Positions 8,444 through 15,456 of a DNA stretch of 52,108 nucleotides are shown here, in pieces. The translations under genes and the position numbers were made by a program. Each line of letters starts with the position of its first letter. Within the stretch, counting starts at the first letter, position 1. Source of the DNA: JACPFV01 sp038043245 (lineage in GTDB: Bacteria > Pseudomonadota > Gammaproteobacteria > Nevskiales > Nevskiaceae); contig JBBTCH010000017.1 of assembly GCA_038043245.1 (NCBI GenBank), positions 1 through 52,108 of the forward strand, written 5' to 3'. Under the pieces are notes generated by a model. That model ran no database searches. It saw only the letters and a list, made by a program, of their open reading frames with translations, and was not told where the DNA came from.

Positions 8444-10357
8444 ATGTCCTGTTTCCGCGCCGCCGCGCTCGCGGCTTTCCTTGCTTTCAACCCGCTGGCC
8501 GCGTTGGCCGGCGGCAACGGTGTGCTCAGCCTGCAACTGCCGACGCTGATTTACACCGGCGCGCCATTCGATGCGCCCTTCATCGTGCCCAACCCGACCT
8601 CGCAGGCCGGTGCCAACATGTGCTTCGACGAAGTCGTCACCTGCGACATCTACCGGCTGACGGTAAAGCTGCCGGACAACTACGACAAGACCAACCCTTA
8701 CGGCCTGGTCGCAGTCTCGATCTCCTGGACGTCTCGCACCAACGACTTCGAGTTGTTCGTGCATGAAGGCAGCGAGACCACGCTCGACAGCATCATCGCC
8801 GGCAATTCCTCGTCGAAGAATCCGGAGATCGTCACCTTTCCCGCGTTGCCGGGCACGCACGAATACACCATCGCGGTGTTTCCCAACATCATCACGGTGC
8901 CCACTACCTTCGCCGGCACCGTGTACCTGACCAACGCGCAGGCACCGTATCCGCAGAAAGGGCCGAAACCCAGGTTCACCGAATACCGCCCGCCGGCCGA
9001 CGCTGCGCAGGACGCGCCGGAACCGACACTGGACGTGAACCCCGCCACCGGCAACATCTTTTTCGTCGCCAACACCACGACGTATAAAGTCGCGCTCGAC
9101 GACAGCAAACCCAGCGATCGTTTTGGCACCTCGAGTTGGGAAAATGTCACTGGCACGACGACGGGATTGTTCACGCTCGATCCGATTCTCACCGGTGACC
9201 AGCAGACCGGCCGCATTTTCGTCTCGCACCTCGCCGGCGCCACCAGCCTGCTGGAATTCACCGACGACGACGGCGCGACGTGGACACCGTCCGAAGGCTC
9301 CGGCATCCCCGGCGGCGTGGACCATCAGGCGCTCGGTGCGGGCCCGTATCCCGAGATGTTCCAGTTCCTCTCGGCGAATCCGCTGTACCCGAACGCGCTG
9401 TACTACTGCTCGCAGGACCTGTTCACCGCGCTGTGTGCGCGCTCCGACACCGGCGGCCTCACCTTCGCCGCGCCGGTGCCGATCTACACCACCGAGTGCG
9501 CCGGCATTCATGGTCACGTGAAAGTTGCTCCCGATGGCACGGTCTATGTGCCCAACTCCGGCTGCTTCGTCGGCGGCGTTTCGCGCCAGGCGGTGGTGGT
9601 GTCGGAAGATGCCGGCCTGACCTGGGACATCCGTCTGGTCACCGAAGCTGTGCCGAGCCAGGGCACCGACCCTTCAGTTTCGATCGCGCGCGACGGCACG
9701 GTTTATTTCGGCTATCACGCCTACGACGGCCACGCCCGCATCGCGGTATCGCGCGACAAGGGCCTGACCTGGGACACCGATACCGACGTCGCGGCGCCGC
9801 TGGACATCCAGAACGTGGTGTTCCCCGCGGTGATCGCCGGCGACGGCGACCGCGCGGCGTTCGCCTTTCACGGCAGCACCACACGCGGTGCGGCGATCTC
9901 GGAGAGTTACACCGGCATCTGGCACCTGTATATCGCCACCACCTATGACGGCGGCCAGAACTGGGTCACGGTCAACGCCACGCCGGATGGACCGGTGCAG
10001 CGCGAAGGCGGCATCTGCCTGTCGGGCATCGGCTGCTCCGGCAACAACCGCAACCTGCTGGATTTCATGGACGCCACCGTGGACGGCGAAGGCCGCGTGC
10101 TGGTCGGTTATGCCGACGGTTGCGTCGGCGAATGCGAGAAAGCCGGGCCCAACAGCTTCACGCGCGTCGGCAGCGTCGTGCGCCAGTCCGACGGCCCGCG
10201 GCTGTATGCGGAATTCGACAAACCCAAAACGGCACCGGTGCCGGTCACCCGCACGCCCACCACTCCGGGCAAACAAGGCAAGGGGCTTTTCCTCGGCGCC
10301 CTCGCGCCGCTGATGCTGATGATTTTTGCACTCGTTGCGCTACGCAGAAAGCACTGA
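8444..10357 (+). CDS. Secreted Asp-box (BNR) beta-propeller protein, paralogue 5
   Basis: A 637-residue exported protein. A signal peptide (about 1-22) and a divergent copy of the shared N-domain (about 23-165, with PFIVPNPTS and CFDEVVTCDIYRLTV) lead into a propeller domain. Asp-box repeats with the S/T-x-D-x-G-x-T-W pattern are visible: FTDDDGATW (from residue 272), SDTGGLTF, VSEDAGLTW, VSRDKGLTW and TTYDGGQNW. These occur in sialidases and many other glycan-related propellers, but I see no F/YRIP motif before them, so sialidase activity is not supported. The tail GKQGKGLFLGALAPLML, hydrophobic run and LRRKH resembles the other tails. The next gene, 8 nt downstream, is its close duplicate. 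Confidence 0.88.
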   Translation: MSCFRAAALAAFLAFNPLAALAGGNGVLSLQLPTLIYTGAPFDAPFIVPNPTSQAGANMCFDEVVTCDIYRLTVKLPDNYDKTNPYGLVAVSISWTSRTNDFELFVHEGSETTLDSIIAGNSSSKNPEIVTFPALPGTHEYTIAVFPNIITVPTTFAGTVYLTNAQAPYPQKGPKPRFTEYRPPADAAQDAPEPTLDVNPATGNIFFVANTTTYKVALDDSKPSDRFGTSSWENVTGTTTGLFTLDPILTGDQQTGRIFVSHLAGATSLLEFTDDDGATWTPSEGSGIPGGVDHQALGAGPYPEMFQFLSANPLYPNALYYCSQDLFTALCARSDTGGLTFAAPVPIYTTECAGIHGHVKVAPDGTVYVPNSGCFVGGVSRQAVVVSEDAGLTWDIRLVTEAVPSQGTDPSVSIARDGTVYFGYHAYDGHARIAVSRDKGLTWDTDTDVAAPLDIQNVVFPAVIAGDGDRAAFAFHGSTTRGAAISESYTGIWHLYIATTYDGGQNWVTVNATPDGPVQREGGICLSGIGCSGNNRNLLDFMDATVDGEGRVLVGYADGCVGECEKAGPNSFTRVGSVVRQSDGPRLYAEFDKPKTAPVPVTRTPTTPGKQGKGLFLGALAPLMLMIFALVALRRKH

Positions 10358-10365
10358 AGGTTCTG

Positions 10366-12279
10366 ATGAAACACCACGCACTCGCTATTCTGGTTTTCTC
10401 GCTTGCCACGCCATCGTGGGCCGCCGAAGGCACGCTCACCGACAGCAGCGGTCCGGTGACTTACACCGCCGGCCCGTTCGCGGTATCGAATCCTTCAGTG
10501 CTGCTCGGCAGTCAGGCAGGCCTTACCGAAATCCCCGAATGCGCGCCGCCGACGCAGCCCTGTGACGATTTCACGCTGACGGTGGATCTGCCGGCAGCCT
10601 ACGTCAAGAAGAATCCCAACGACCACATCCGCTTCATCTTCGCGTGGCCGAGCCCGGTCGAGGATTACGACGTCTTCATGTACGAAGGCGACACGCCGGT
10701 GTTCGCGGCGATCAACAGCCCCGGTCCCGGCGCGCCGGAATCCTTCGCGCTGCCGGTGCAGGCTGGCAAGCACGTGTACACGCTGCGCATCGTGCCGGGC
10801 GCGGTGGCAGGCGGATCGGTGACCGCGAGCGTCACGCTGGCGTCGGTAGCGCCGTCGAAGAACGTCAGCAAGGGCGGCGCGGTGATGCAGAATTTCGAAT
10901 CGCCGGCGATGCTCAGCGCCAACTCCGGCGAGCCAACGCTGTCGGTGAACCAGACCACGGGCCGCGTGCTGTTTTTGTCCGGTACCACGACATTGCGCAC
11001 GACGTTTGACGACAGCGCCAAGCCGGCGTCAGCCCTGTGGGAAGACGTGTCGGCGCCGCTGACCAGCCGGGAGACGTTCGATCCGATCCTCACCGGCGAT
11101 GATGCCACTGGCCGCGTCTTCGTCGCCCAGTTCGTCGTCGGCGAAGGCCAGAGCCTCGGTTCTTTCACCGACGACGACGGCGAAACCTGGACGCCAGGCC
11201 TCTACGGCGCCGAGGTGCGTTCGGGTCTTGATCACCAGTGCATGGGTGTCGGCCCGTATCCGGCGAGCTTCGTGCTGCCGCATCCGCTGTATGCCAACGC
11301 GGTGTATTACTGCGCGCAGGATCTGGTCACCGCCGAATGTTCGCGCAGTGACGACGGCGGGCTGACCTTCGGCGTCGGCGTGCCGATCTTCGGTCTGGCG
11401 CAGGGCAGTATCCACGGCCACATCAAGGTCGCAGCTGACGGCACGGCGTATGTGCCGGCGCGCTTGTCGCCGCAAAAAGCCGGCATGGCGGTGTCGGAAG
11501 ACGGCGGCCTGACCTGGGAAGTGCGCTCGCTTCCGGACAGCATCTCCACCGTCTCCAGCCGCTGGGATCCCTCGGTTGGCATCGGCGCCGATGGCACGGT
11601 TTATTTTGGTTATGCCAACCTCGGCGACGACCGTCCGCGAATCGCGGTGTCGCACGACAAGGGCAAGACCTGGGAGAACGACACCGATGTCGGCGCGCCG
11701 CTCGGTGTCGTCAACTCGGTGTTCGCGGCGGTGGTCGCCGGCGACGCCGACCGCGCCGCGTATGCCTTCATCGGCAGCACCACACCGGGCGATTCCAATG
11801 CACCCAGCTTCCACGGCGACTGGCATCTGTACGTGAGCATGACCACCGACGGCGGCAAGACCTGGAAAACCAGTAACGCCACCCCGGACGATCCGGTGCA
11901 GCGCGGCATCGGCATCTGCTCCAACGGCATCGTCTGCAGCGGCGCCACGCCGCGCAACCTGCTGGATTTCATGGACGCGGTCGTGGACAAGGAAGGCCGG
12001 CTGCTGGTCGGTTACGCCGACGGCTGCGTCGACGACTGCGCCAGCAACAAGGATGCGCCGAACAGCAACAGCGCGCGTGCCGCCATCGCGCGGCAGGTCA
12101 GCGGCCCACGGCTGTATGCGGAATTCGACAAGCCCAAAGCGGCATCCGTGCCGGTCACCCACACGCCCGCTGCTTCAGGCAAACAGGGCAAGGGGTTGTT
12201 CCTCGGCGCCCTGGCACCATTCATGCTGATGTTTTTTGCAATCGCAGCGCTGCGTCGCCGCTCAATCCACCAGGAGTAA
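10366..12279 (+). CDS. Secreted Asp-box (BNR) beta-propeller protein, paralogue 6
   Basis: A 637-residue exported protein, the tandem duplicate of paralogue 5. The frame is open from further upstream, but the ATG at 10366 is chosen because it opens a normal signal peptide (MKHHALAILVFSLATPSWA) 8 nt after the previous stop. The shared N-domain has SSGPVTYTAGPF, CAPPTQPCDDFTLTV and EDYDVFMYEG. Five Asp-boxes follow: FTDDDGETW, SDDGGLTF, VSEDGGLTW, VSHDKGKTW and TTDGGKTW. The last 60 or so residues are nearly identical to those of paralogue 5 (LLDFMDA, GYADGC, RLYAEFDKPK, GKQGKGLFLGALAP). No F/YRIP motif is seen. Confidence 0.88.
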   Translation: MKHHALAILVFSLATPSWAAEGTLTDSSGPVTYTAGPFAVSNPSVLLGSQAGLTEIPECAPPTQPCDDFTLTVDLPAAYVKKNPNDHIRFIFAWPSPVEDYDVFMYEGDTPVFAAINSPGPGAPESFALPVQAGKHVYTLRIVPGAVAGGSVTASVTLASVAPSKNVSKGGAVMQNFESPAMLSANSGEPTLSVNQTTGRVLFLSGTTTLRTTFDDSAKPASALWEDVSAPLTSRETFDPILTGDDATGRVFVAQFVVGEGQSLGSFTDDDGETWTPGLYGAEVRSGLDHQCMGVGPYPASFVLPHPLYANAVYYCAQDLVTAECSRSDDGGLTFGVGVPIFGLAQGSIHGHIKVAADGTAYVPARLSPQKAGMAVSEDGGLTWEVRSLPDSISTVSSRWDPSVGIGADGTVYFGYANLGDDRPRIAVSHDKGKTWENDTDVGAPLGVVNSVFAAVVAGDADRAAYAFIGSTTPGDSNAPSFHGDWHLYVSMTTDGGKTWKTSNATPDDPVQRGIGICSNGIVCSGATPRNLLDFMDAVVDKEGRLLVGYADGCVDDCASNKDAPNSNSARAAIARQVSGPRLYAEFDKPKAASVPVTHTPAASGKQGKGLFLGALAPFMLMFFAIAALRRRSIHQE

Positions 12280-12283
12280 ATCG

Positions 12284-12892
12284 ATGTCACACAAACTTTT
12301 CACCCGCGCCGCACTGCTCGGCGGCCTGTGTCTTTTTTCCGCCTCGGCGCTGGCCGACGGCAGCGGCACCCTCAACGACAGCGGCCTGACGCTGAGCTAC
12401 AGCGGCGGACCACTGGTGCTGTTCAATCCGCTCTCGTCCGATCCTCCCGCCGTCTGCGAAGAAGGCACGCCGACCTGTGATGTCTATACCCTGACGGTGG
12501 ACCTCTCCGAGGATTTCCGTAATGCACCGGCCAACGACAAGCTGCGGGTGAGCTTCACGCTTTCGTTCGGTGCCGACGACGACTGGGATATGTGGATGTA
12601 CGACGCCAGCGGCGCGGAGATCGCCCTGTCGGCCGACATCAACAATCCCGAGGTCATCACCCTGGGCCTCAAGCAGCTGCCGAATGGCGTGTACAAATTC
12701 CACATCACGCCGTTCATTCCGGCCACGGCCGCTTTTGACCTGACCGCCGACGCCACCGGCGCCAAAAGCGCTGCGGTCACCGGCAAATCCGGCAGCGGAC
12801 TCGCCCTGGGCGCATTCGCACCGCTGATGCTGCTGGGAATGCTGCTGGCGGCGGCTTTTCGCGTCACCCGCTTGGGCCGGCGGCGGGGCTAA
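12284..12892 (+). CDS. Secreted paralogue 7, last gene of the operon, anchor tail
   Basis: A 202-residue exported protein. The ATG at 12284 is preferred over upstream in-frame starts because a CAGGAG ribosome binding site precedes it and a clean signal peptide follows (MSHKLFTRAALLGG to SALA, about 1-24). The shared domain (about 25-160) has LSYSGGPLVLFNP, CEEGTPTCDVYTLTVDL, DWDMWMYDASG and LKQLPNGVYKF. The tail GKSGSGLALGAFAPLML continues into a hydrophobic stretch but has a longer basic end (FRVTRLGRRRG) than its siblings. It starts 4 nt after paralogue 6. A strong terminator follows at 12943-12970. Confidence 0.85.
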   Translation: MSHKLFTRAALLGGLCLFSASALADGSGTLNDSGLTLSYSGGPLVLFNPLSSDPPAVCEEGTPTCDVYTLTVDLSEDFRNAPANDKLRVSFTLSFGADDDWDMWMYDASGAEIALSADINNPEVITLGLKQLPNGVYKFHITPFIPATAAFDLTADATGAKSAAVTGKSGSGLALGAFAPLMLLGMLLAAAFRVTRLGRRRG

Positions 12893-12916
12893 ACACAGTT
12901 TTGGGGGGAATGCACG

Positions 12917-12933
12917 GATACATTTTTGTATCA
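12917..12933. promoter_or_regulatory. Second GATACATTTT..GTATCA palindrome, after the seven-gene operon
   Basis: GATAC and GTATC around ATTTTT, 25 nt past the last stop of the operon. It shares GATACATTTT and GTATCA with the palindrome upstream of the operon (4803-4820), differing only in the centre (T instead of CA). As no gene starts rightward here, an operator role for this copy is less obvious. It may be a repeat pair flanking an inserted block. Confidence 0.4.
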
Positions 12934-12942
12934 CGGTATTCA

Positions 12943-12970
12943 CAAAAACGGCCCGCAAGGGCCGTTTTTG
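12943..12970. terminator. Bidirectional rho-independent terminator
   Basis: Stem AAAAACGGCCC (12944-12954) and GGGCCGTTTTT (12959-12969) with a GCAA tetraloop, extended by an outer C-G pair. The A-tract and T-tract make it work in both directions. It lies between the tail-to-tail ends of the seven-gene operon (stop at 12892) and the leftward DUF3147 gene (stop at 12989). Confidence 0.92.
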
Positions 12971-12988
12971 TTTGCGGGCGGTTGGCGG

Positions 12989-13339
12989 TCAAATCGCGAT
13001 TCCGAAGCGCTTCAGCAACACCGCCATGCCCAGATAGCCGGCGGCGGTAAGCAGGCAAGAAACCGGCAACGCGATCCAGAAGCTGACGCCGGCGCGCAGC
13101 AAGACCGGCAGGGCCAGAAACAGCAGCAGCGAAGGAATCACCAGCCAGAACACACTGCCGGAGAGCGCGGCGATTTTTTCAGCATCGTGCGTGTCGAGAT
13201 ACAGCCAGACAAACGCCAGCACCGACACCAGCGGCAACGATGCGAACAACGCCGCGGCGCTGCTGTTGCGGCGCGCGAGTTCCGATACCGCGACGATCAG
13301 CGCGGCGGAAAGCGCGAACTTGAAAATCAGATAAGCCAT
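12989..13339 (-). CDS. DUF3147 family membrane protein
   Basis: A 116-residue inner-membrane protein with four hydrophobic segments. It matches the DUF3147 pattern well: an N-terminal KFALSAALIVAVSELARR, then ASLPLVSVLAFVWLYLDT, then VFWLVIPSLLLFLALPVLL. No function is established for the family. It is the last gene of the merR-DUF4396-methyltransferase run, 6 nt after the methyltransferase stop, and ends at the bidirectional terminator. Confidence 0.85.
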   Translation of the reverse strand: MAYLIFKFALSAALIVAVSELARRNSSAAALFASLPLVSVLAFVWLYLDTHDAEKIAALSGSVFWLVIPSLLLFLALPVLLRAGVSFWIALPVSCLLTAAGYLGMAVLLKRFGIAI

Positions 13340-13345
13340 GCGATT

Positions 13346-14005
13346 TCAGTCGGGTCGTATTGCACGATACAGCGACAGCGTGCCCCACATCGTCGGGAAC
13401 CGTCGGGTTTCGCTGACACCGGAAAAACCCGCGTCCCGCATCAGCGCCGGCAACTGCCCGTTGACGTTGTCGGCGGTGTTGTCGAAACCGTCGAGCAGCT
13501 GGATGCCGCAGAACGCCAGCCGCATCAGCGGGTTTTGCGCTTTGCCCCAGTCGGCGACGTGCAGTTCGCCGCTGGGTTTCAGCACCCGTGCGATTTCGCT
13601 GAACGTGCGGCGCTTGTTCTCCGTGGAGAGATGGTGGAAGAACAGGCTGCACAGCACCCGGTCGAACTGACCGTTGGCATAGGGCGTGGCACAAGACAGC
13701 GCCGGGTCGAAATGGATTGAAACACCGGCGCGCGCAGCCTTGGTTCGCGCCCGCGCCAGAATCGCCGGGTCGCCATCCATGCCGGTGATCTCGATGCCGG
13801 GCTGGCACTGCTTCGCGGCGATCGTCAGTGTCGCCGTACCACAGGCGAGATCCAGTACCTGCTGGCCGACGCGCAGATTCGCCTGATCCAGTAGCGCGGA
13901 CTTGAACGTGGATTCGCGCGTGGTCAGCCGCACCACGGTGTCATAAGCCGGTGTCAGCCAATCGTAGGCCAGAGCGGGAACGTAGCGGTCGGTCGGGGCG
14001 TTCAT
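13346..14005 (-). CDS. Class I SAM-dependent methyltransferase (UbiE/MenG-like fold)
   Basis: A 219-residue methyltransferase. The SAM-binding loop VLDLACGTATLTIAA (about residues 50-64), the acidic residue of GMDGDPAIL, and the FHHLSTENKRRTFSEIARVLKP segment are typical of the Methyltransf_11/25 group. The substrate is not predictable. It is 7 nt downstream of the DUF4396 gene and 6 nt upstream of DUF3147, all under the probable MerR-controlled promoter. A role in metal response is possible (for example arsenite-type methylation), but the cysteine set expected of ArsM is not seen. Confidence 0.88.
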   Translation of the reverse strand: MNAPTDRYVPALAYDWLTPAYDTVVRLTTRESTFKSALLDQANLRVGQQVLDLACGTATLTIAAKQCQPGIEITGMDGDPAILARARTKAARAGVSIHFDPALSCATPYANGQFDRVLCSLFFHHLSTENKRRTFSEIARVLKPSGELHVADWGKAQNPLMRLAFCGIQLLDGFDNTADNVNGQLPALMRDAGFSGVSETRRFPTMWGTLSLYRAIRPD

Positions 14006-14012
14006 GTGATGC

Positions 14013-14537
14013 TCAATGACATTGTTGCTTGACGTTTTTGCGCAGCAGCCAGTAATTCACCGGCCAGGCGACGAGGAAGCCGGCGGGCAGCGCTGCCGCG
14101 AACCCGAGCCAGAACGGCAGCGAGAAAACCGACGCCGCCTGCACGCCGCCGACGTGGTAGTCGGTGAAGTTCATCGCCAATTCCATTGCTGCAATCGAAA
14201 TCGTTTCGCCCAGCCAGATGGTTTTGAACGCCTGGGCCCAACTCAAGCCGGTCTTCACCAGCGGCCACAGGCCCAGCGCGTAGCCGCTGGCGAATCCAAG
14301 CGCCGTCGCCAGTGCCATCGTTGCCCAGGGATTCAGTCCGAGCGATACGCCAATAGCCAGGCCTGTCCATTCACCGATGGCGCAGCCGGTAAGGCAGTGC
14401 AGTGTGGCGGCCGTGGTCAGCGACGCCAGTGATCCGGACGACGCATGAGCGTGATGGTGCGCGTGCGGCGCCGGGACGTTCGCGGACACCGCACCTTCAA
14501 GGGGATTTTTGCAACAGTCGTGGGAAGCATTGTTCAT
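14013..14537 (-). CDS. DUF4396 membrane protein with His/Cys-rich N-terminus
   Basis: A 174-residue protein if translation starts at the ATG complementary to 14535-14537, which overlaps the merR stop as ATGA; a 22-residue longer form is possible but would begin inside merR. The N-terminus holds a CC pair and an HAHHHAHA run (metal-ligand-like). Four hydrophobic segments follow, with LHCLTGCAIGEWTG and a NFTDYHVGG loop matching DUF4396 proteins. These are often found in metal-resistance clusters, and coupling to a MerR regulator here supports a metal-related membrane role, which remains inferred. Confidence 0.85.
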   Translation of the reverse strand: MNNASHDCCKNPLEGAVSANVPAPHAHHHAHASSGSLASLTTAATLHCLTGCAIGEWTGLAIGVSLGLNPWATMALATALGFASGYALGLWPLVKTGLSWAQAFKTIWLGETISIAAMELAMNFTDYHVGGVQAASVFSLPFWLGFAAALPAGFLVAWPVNYWLLRKNVKQQCH

Positions 14538-14944
14538 GTCGAGTCTCCGTCGTTGAGGGCTTTGAGAATCGGGCAAGCCTCCGGTGCGCCATGACCGGGG
14601 CATCCGTCGATCAGTTTCTTCAATCCGGCACGGACACGTTGCAGGTCGCGCACTGCGGCCTCCACCCGAGCCAGTTTGGCCTGAGCCGCCGTTTTGACGT
14701 CTTTAACGCCGCGCGTGCGCTGCTGTGACAGGGTCAGCAGTTCGCTGATTTCCTCGAGCGTGAAGCCCAGCGTTTTTGCGCGGCGGATGAAGCGCAGGCG
14801 TTGCACTGTTTCTGCGGGATAGGCGCGGTATCCCGACGCGCGCCTCGGCGGCGCGGCAATCAGCCGTCGCCGCTCGTAGTAGCGAATCGTGTCGATGCCC
14901 ACGTCGGTTTGGCTGGCCAACGCACCGATGCTCAAGGACTCCAT
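14534..14944 (-). CDS. MerR-family heavy-metal-responsive regulator
   Basis: A 136-residue MerR regulator. The N-terminal winged helix (about 1-70) has the diagnostic IDTIRYYERRRLI and SGYRAY segments, followed by a dimerisation helix and a C-terminal metal loop CPGHGAPEACP, a C-x8-C spacing like that of CueR-type sensors. I see no cysteine at the ZntR divalent-metal position at the start of the dimer helix, which favours a Cu(I)/Ag(I)-type sensor. A canonical MerR-type promoter lies just upstream (14974-15005), so it is probably autoregulated and drives DUF4396, the methyltransferase and DUF3147. Confidence 0.92.
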   Translation of the reverse strand: MESLSIGALASQTDVGIDTIRYYERRRLIAAPPRRASGYRAYPAETVQRLRFIRRAKTLGFTLEEISELLTLSQQRTRGVKDVKTAAQAKLARVEAAVRDLQRVRAGLKKLIDGCPGHGAPEACPILKALNDGDST

Positions 14945-14973
14945 GTGGCGCTCCGGATGTCACTGTGAGCGCT

Positions 14974-15005
14974 AGCCTAAACCCTGGACCTTGGTCCAGA
15001 GTCAA
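14974..15005 (-). promoter_or_regulatory. MerR-type promoter and operator of the merR-DUF4396 unit
   Basis: Read on the minus strand: -35 TTGACT (complement of 15000-15005), then a perfect 7-bp dyad CTGGACC-AA-GGTCCAG (14984-14999), then -10 TAGGCT (complement of 14974-14979). The 20-bp spacer is overlong, as expected for promoters that MerR proteins activate by untwisting DNA. It lies 30 bp before the merR start, in the gap after the cusA-NTF2 genes. Confidence 0.9.
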
Positions 15006-15008
15006 GCA

Positions 15009-15452
15009 TCATTTGCGGTGCGGGACGGACGACCAGTGGATGTGGGCGATGCGCCAGCCACCCTTTGTTTGGGTCATCACCAGCGTCTCGGTGCTGTCGA
15101 GGTCCACGTCCTTATTCTTGAACCGGCCGCGGAGCCGGCTGCGCGTGGCGACCCAGGCGGCCGTGCCCTCACCGCCACTGCTCTGTGAAAGCGACTCACG
15201 CTTCATGTGCTTCATGAACGAAATATCGGCGGGCAGGTGGTGGGCGGCGTACTCGGCCATCGAAGCTTCGACGCTGCCCGATTCGTAGATCAACACGTCA
15301 GGCAGCAACAGCGCACGCACGGTTTTGTCATCGCCGGCTGCCAGCGCACGGTTGAACGTTTCGGCCACGGCACGCGGGTTCTCGTCTGCGGCGCGTCCGG
15401 GCAAGGCCAAGACGATGCCGAGCGCCAGCACGGTCACTAATGCAGATTTCAT
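15009..15452 (-). CDS. Secreted NTF2-like (SnoaL/DUF4440) protein
   Basis: A 147-residue protein with a signal peptide (about 1-21, GRAAD) and an NTF2-like fold: an N-terminal helix (PRAVAETFNRALAAGD), DVLIYESGSVE, and a closing strand pair ending GGWRIAHIHWSS, typical of SnoaL/DUF4440 domains. Such domains bind small ligands or are catalytic, and the role is not predictable. It starts 4 nt after the cusA stop, as last gene of the copper-efflux operon, so a periplasmic accessory role in metal tolerance is plausible. Confidence 0.85.
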   Translation of the reverse strand: MKSALVTVLALGIVLALPGRAADENPRAVAETFNRALAAGDDKTVRALLLPDVLIYESGSVEASMAEYAAHHLPADISFMKHMKRESLSQSSGGEGTAAWVATRSRLRGRFKNKDVDLDSTETLVMTQTKGGWRIAHIHWSSVPHRK

Positions 15453-15456
15453 CGCG

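Noticed and set aside
8180..9517. Long open frame of 445 codons on the minus strand opposite the first propeller gene
   Set aside because: It has no recognisable domains, is rich in Arg/Gly/Val as expected of the complement of a GC-rich gene, and lies wholly opposite a well supported exported protein.
9508..9525. CACGTGAAA in paralogue 5 as a parS site
   Set aside because: Only the core and right half match TGTTTCACGTGAAACA; the left half does not, and the site is inside a coding region. No convincing parS was found in the window by eye.
10120..10365. Longer N-terminus for paralogue 6
   Set aside because: The upstream frame overlaps the end of paralogue 5 and is Arg/Pro-rich. The ATG at 10366 begins a standard signal peptide.
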